Origin: Porphyromonadaceae bacterium UBA3327
Lineage (GTDB): Bacteria > Bacteroidota > Bacteroidia > Bacteroidales > Muribaculaceae
Direction of reading: 5' to 3'
Assembly (NCBI GenBank): GCA_002361155.1
Contig: DERZ01000012.1
Coordinates: 7,464 to 16,177, forward strand
DNA length: 8,714 nt
The translations under genes and the position numbers were made by a program. The notes beneath the pieces are model-generated. The model was not told where the DNA came from. It made no database searches and worked only from the letters and a program-made list of their open reading frames with translations. The first letter of the stretch is position 1, and each line of letters opens with the position of its first letter. Positions 6,669 to 8,714 of the stretch are shown piece by piece.

Positions 6669-6690
6669 ACTAATTTTTCAAAGCCACTTA
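6669..6690. repeat. Extra copy of the terminal sequence of the 4024-4210 element
   Basis: This 22-bp stretch begins ACTAATTTTT and ends CCACTTA. It matches 4188-4209 at 19 of 22 positions and the reverse complement of 4025-4046 at 20 of 22. It lies in the 422-bp gap 6440-6861, which also holds a terminator, a promoter and a palindrome; elsewhere in that gap the sequence is A/T-rich with nothing else recognisable. Confidence 0.5.
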
Positions 6691-6757
6691 AATATTCATT
6701 AACCTCCGCCAACCGATTACACAAAGACATCTAAAAGCAAACAAATATTTTACTTTT

Positions 6758-6788
6758 CTTGCTTTTTAATGGATTTAATATATATTTG
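6758..6788 (+). promoter_or_regulatory. Bacteroidetes-type promoter for the broken modular gene
   Basis: TATATTTG at 6781-6788 fits TAnnTTTG exactly; CTTG at 6758-6761, 19 bp upstream, is one base off the -33 TTTG. Predicted start is near 6795, giving a leader of about 67 nt. Confidence 0.72.
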
Positions 6789-6793
6789 TCACA

Positions 6794-6817
6794 TTAAACG
6801 ATATAAGCAACGTTTAA
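6794..6817 (+). promoter_or_regulatory. Palindrome at the predicted transcription start, possible operator or 5' hairpin
   Basis: TTAAACG (6794-6800) and CGTTTAA (6811-6817) form a perfect 7-bp inverted repeat with a 10-nt spacer, starting 6 bp after the -7 box. Position fits a repressor site or a hairpin at the extreme 5' end of the RNA. A/T-rich context lowers certainty. Confidence 0.4.
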
Positions 6818-8597
6818 CGATTTTTTAAGCCATATTTTAACAACTATCAAGTTTTCAGCTTATGAAGAAACATCTACTTTTAACGTCAGTGGCGATTGGT
6901 CTCGCTGTCGGACTGGCGTCGGCTCTGAGTGCCGTCGCGGCCACCGATGGCGTATATCCCGCCATGATCCGTGAAGACCGGGTGTGGGAATATCTGTGGA
7001 TCCGTGTCGAGTCCAAAAAGACCGATAAGCCTACCGACTGCGAGTTGTTCCGTATGAGGTTCGACGGCACCGAGGAAAAAAACGGTAAGGAATACCACCG
7101 GTTCGTCTATTGCGGCGACCGGGTGAAATGGAGGGAGACCACCGATAAGAAGACAGGGGCCGTCACAAGCACCGACAAGGTGGTGACTCCGAACGACAAT
7201 CCCACCGTTTACCACCTTCGCGAGGAGCTGGGGAGAGTGTTCGTACTCTTCCCTTATGACAGATGTCATGAGGAGGAATATCTCGCTGAAAAAGGAGAGG
7301 AAATATTGCTCTATGATTTCACATTGGGCGAGGGGAGTCGTTCGCCGGATTCTGGTCCACGGCCGATTATATAGGTGGGCTTATAGACTATCCCGTGCGG
7401 GAACTCGAACCCATCGACATCGCCGGAAACAGACGCAGAGTGTTCGGAGTGACGGATTCCTTCAGAGGCGCGTGCGATGGCTATCGTTTTGCCGAGGAGG
7501 CCGGATGTCTGAATTTCGGCACTTTAGCGGCACCGGACGCTACCATGAGAATTAATAACGGTGTCGGGTTCTACTGTGATCTGCAAAAAATATATGACGG
7601 CGATGGCAATGTCATATATGATGCCAGGATGGCGCCATATACCGACATAGTGGATGGCAGCAAGAACTGGAGCTACAATCATCTGGAAGTTCATTTTACT
7701 TTAAAGTCGCTGACCCCAGGCTCGACATACTCTTTTGGCGAGACTGAGACAGTCGATGAGACAGAATACCTTCCGCTTATGTGTGATGGAGAACGTACCG
7801 GCATGCTGATGCGTCAGGACGGCCTCAAGGTTTACGTCAGGTTTGAGAAAGGGAAAGCTCCCTCTGTATTAGGTTATCCCGCCGGGGAAGACTGCGATGA
7901 CCGCGATCTGCTCGTCTATGACATCGGCGCCGACGTTGGCGACACCTACCACGCGCTGACCGTCGGAGAGGGCAACTTCTACGAGTGGGTGGAACTCCGC
8001 GTGACAGAGACCGGAACGTTGACGACACTCTCCGGCGAGCGGAATTGCATAAAAGTTGTCCGCAACGATGTGGAGGATCGACGCTGCGATACGGTTGTGG
8101 ATGGTATCGGAAGTCTGTCGGGAGTCTTCTTCACGGCTGACCTCGGCCCCGAACTCACGAGCGGCTACGACAAGGAAATTCTGTACGACGTGACCGGGAA
8201 AGAGGGGGATGTCCTCTATAAGGGAAATGCATTTACTATCGGACGCGAAATGGTCGCCGAGGGGCGCGTGTGGGAATTCTACTGTTCCGAAGGAAGTCAG
8301 AATCCTTGTCCTCAACAGGAACTGTACCGCTGGCAGTTCTCCGGCACAGCAGAGAAAGACGGCAGGACTTGGAACCGTCTAATGCGCGTCGGCAGCGTGA
8401 AATGGAGAGGCTCGGACCCGGAATCGGGGGTCGTCGACGACACCGCGACGGAAGTCGCCCTTATGCGTCAGGAGGACAACCGGGTATGGGTTCTCGACAA
8501 TGCGGGCGAGCGCCTGATGAAATCCCGGGGACCGAACGGTGCGCCGCCACATTCCCGGAGGTTGAATTCAAACCAGAATCAAGGGTTAAAACTGCAA

Positions 8598-8617
8598 TTA
8601 TGGAATTTTTTCCATAA
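8598..8617 (+). other. Perfect 8-bp hairpin upstream of the terminator
   Basis: TTATGGAA (8598-8605) and TTCCATAA (8610-8617) pair perfectly around a TTTT loop. It precedes the terminator hairpin by 7 bp. Its last three bases are a TAA stop in the frame that would be read if one base were added near 8527-8530. Confidence 0.45.
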
Positions 8618-8624
8618 ATTTCCG

Positions 8625-8650
8625 AAAACCGGGCCTCGCGTCCGGTTTTT
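8625..8650 (+). terminator. Rho-independent terminator after the broken gene
   Basis: AAAACCGG (8625-8632) pairs with CCGGTTTT (8642-8649) around a 9-nt loop, followed directly by more T. The A and T runs at both ends allow action on both strands. The open frame of the broken gene runs straight through it. Confidence 0.87.
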
Positions 8651-8652
8651 AT

Positions 8653-8683
8653 TTTGCACAGTTTGCATTTTTTTGTAATTTTG
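8653..8683 (+). promoter_or_regulatory. Bacteroidetes-type promoter for a gene beyond the window
   Basis: TTTG at 8653-8656 and TAATTTTG at 8676-8683 match both consensus boxes exactly with a 19-bp spacer. Predicted start is near 8690, so the gene begins after the window end. The TAA that closes the broken upstream frame is the first three bases of the -7 box. Confidence 0.78.
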
Positions 8684-8714
8684 TGAATTATTAAGAGTGT
8701 GTTTGAATTTAACT

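Larger units (their letters stand above)
6862..8678 (+). pseudogene. Secreted protein made of repeated modules, broken by a frameshift and with a decayed 3' end
   Basis: Two consecutive open frames, 6862-7374 and one open from 7317 to 8678, encode parts of one protein. The first begins with a signal peptide (MKKHLLLTSVAIGLAVGLAS, cleavage after about residue 27). Adding one G to the run 7332-7335 joins them as LYDFTLGEGESFAGFWS and gives about 605 residues. Three related segments are visible. Segment 1 has REDRVWEY, LFRMRFDGTEEKNGKEYHRF, VKWRE, GRVFVL and EEILLYDFTLGEG. Segment 2 has LMRQDGLKVYVRF, DLLVYDIGADVGDTY and VVDGIGSLSG. Segment 3 has EGRVWEF, LYRWQFSGTAEKDGRTWNRL, VKWRG and LMRQEDNRVWVL, then stops matching near base 8519. 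The last 50 or so residues read through hairpins and end inside the next promoter, so the native stop is lost. A GTG at 7395 is available for a separate second protein, but it would lack a signal peptide and start mid-module. Such modules are a known look among secreted Bacteroidetes proteins of unknown role. Sequencing error is possible. Confidence 0.75.

Noticed and set aside
7395..8678. Independent gene starting at GTG 7395.
   Set aside because: It would start in the middle of a module without a signal peptide, and the same frame continues protein-like sequence back to the frameshift at 7332-7335.

Overview
The window looks like chromosomal DNA from a Bacteroidales bacterium, perhaps Muribaculaceae-like; the family is a guess from gene content and codon style. 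Supporting signs are promoters of the Bacteroidetes type (TTTG, 19-20 bp, TAnnTTTG), A/T-rich leaders without Shine-Dalgarno sequences, a TonB whose N-terminus has the Bacteroidetes form, ExbD proteins with long periplasmic insertions, and a PstS-like lipoprotein plus a TPR protein beside tonB. All genes read on the + strand.

Positions 1-2386 are the 3' part of a Ton energy-transduction operon: an exbD cut by the window start, a second exbD and tonB. exbB is expected upstream but is outside the window. A strong hairpin terminator follows tonB, and a promoter directly behind it serves a small two-helix membrane protein (2629-2835) and a PstS-like lipoprotein (2884-3888). A 346-bp gap follows, more than half of it taken up by a nested inverted-repeat element (4024-4210) that resembles a MITE. 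A secreted 544-residue TPR protein (4235-5869) comes next. The likely common theme is cell-envelope work: the ExbD/TonB proteins transmit proton-motive force to outer-membrane transporters, while the lipoprotein and the TPR protein may bind a ligand or scaffold envelope components. A direct functional link among them is inferred from position only.

A long perfect hairpin (5924-5972) ends the TPR transcript, and the next promoter begins inside its 3' arm. That promoter drives a small secreted beta-rich protein (6035-6439), which has its own terminator. The 422-bp gap after it holds that terminator, a third copy of the terminal sequence of the 4024-4210 element, a promoter, and a palindrome at the predicted transcription start.

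Positions 6862-8678 hold a broken gene for a secreted protein built from repeated modules. One base is missing at a GGGG run (7332-7335), splitting it into two frames. Its 3' end has lost a sensible stop: the open frame runs through a terminator hairpin and ends inside the next promoter. The window closes with that promoter (8653-8683), which points at a gene beyond the end.

I saw no tRNA, rRNA, CRISPR array, transposase or phage gene. The points most worth following are the MITE-like element with its dispersed copy, and the broken modular protein.
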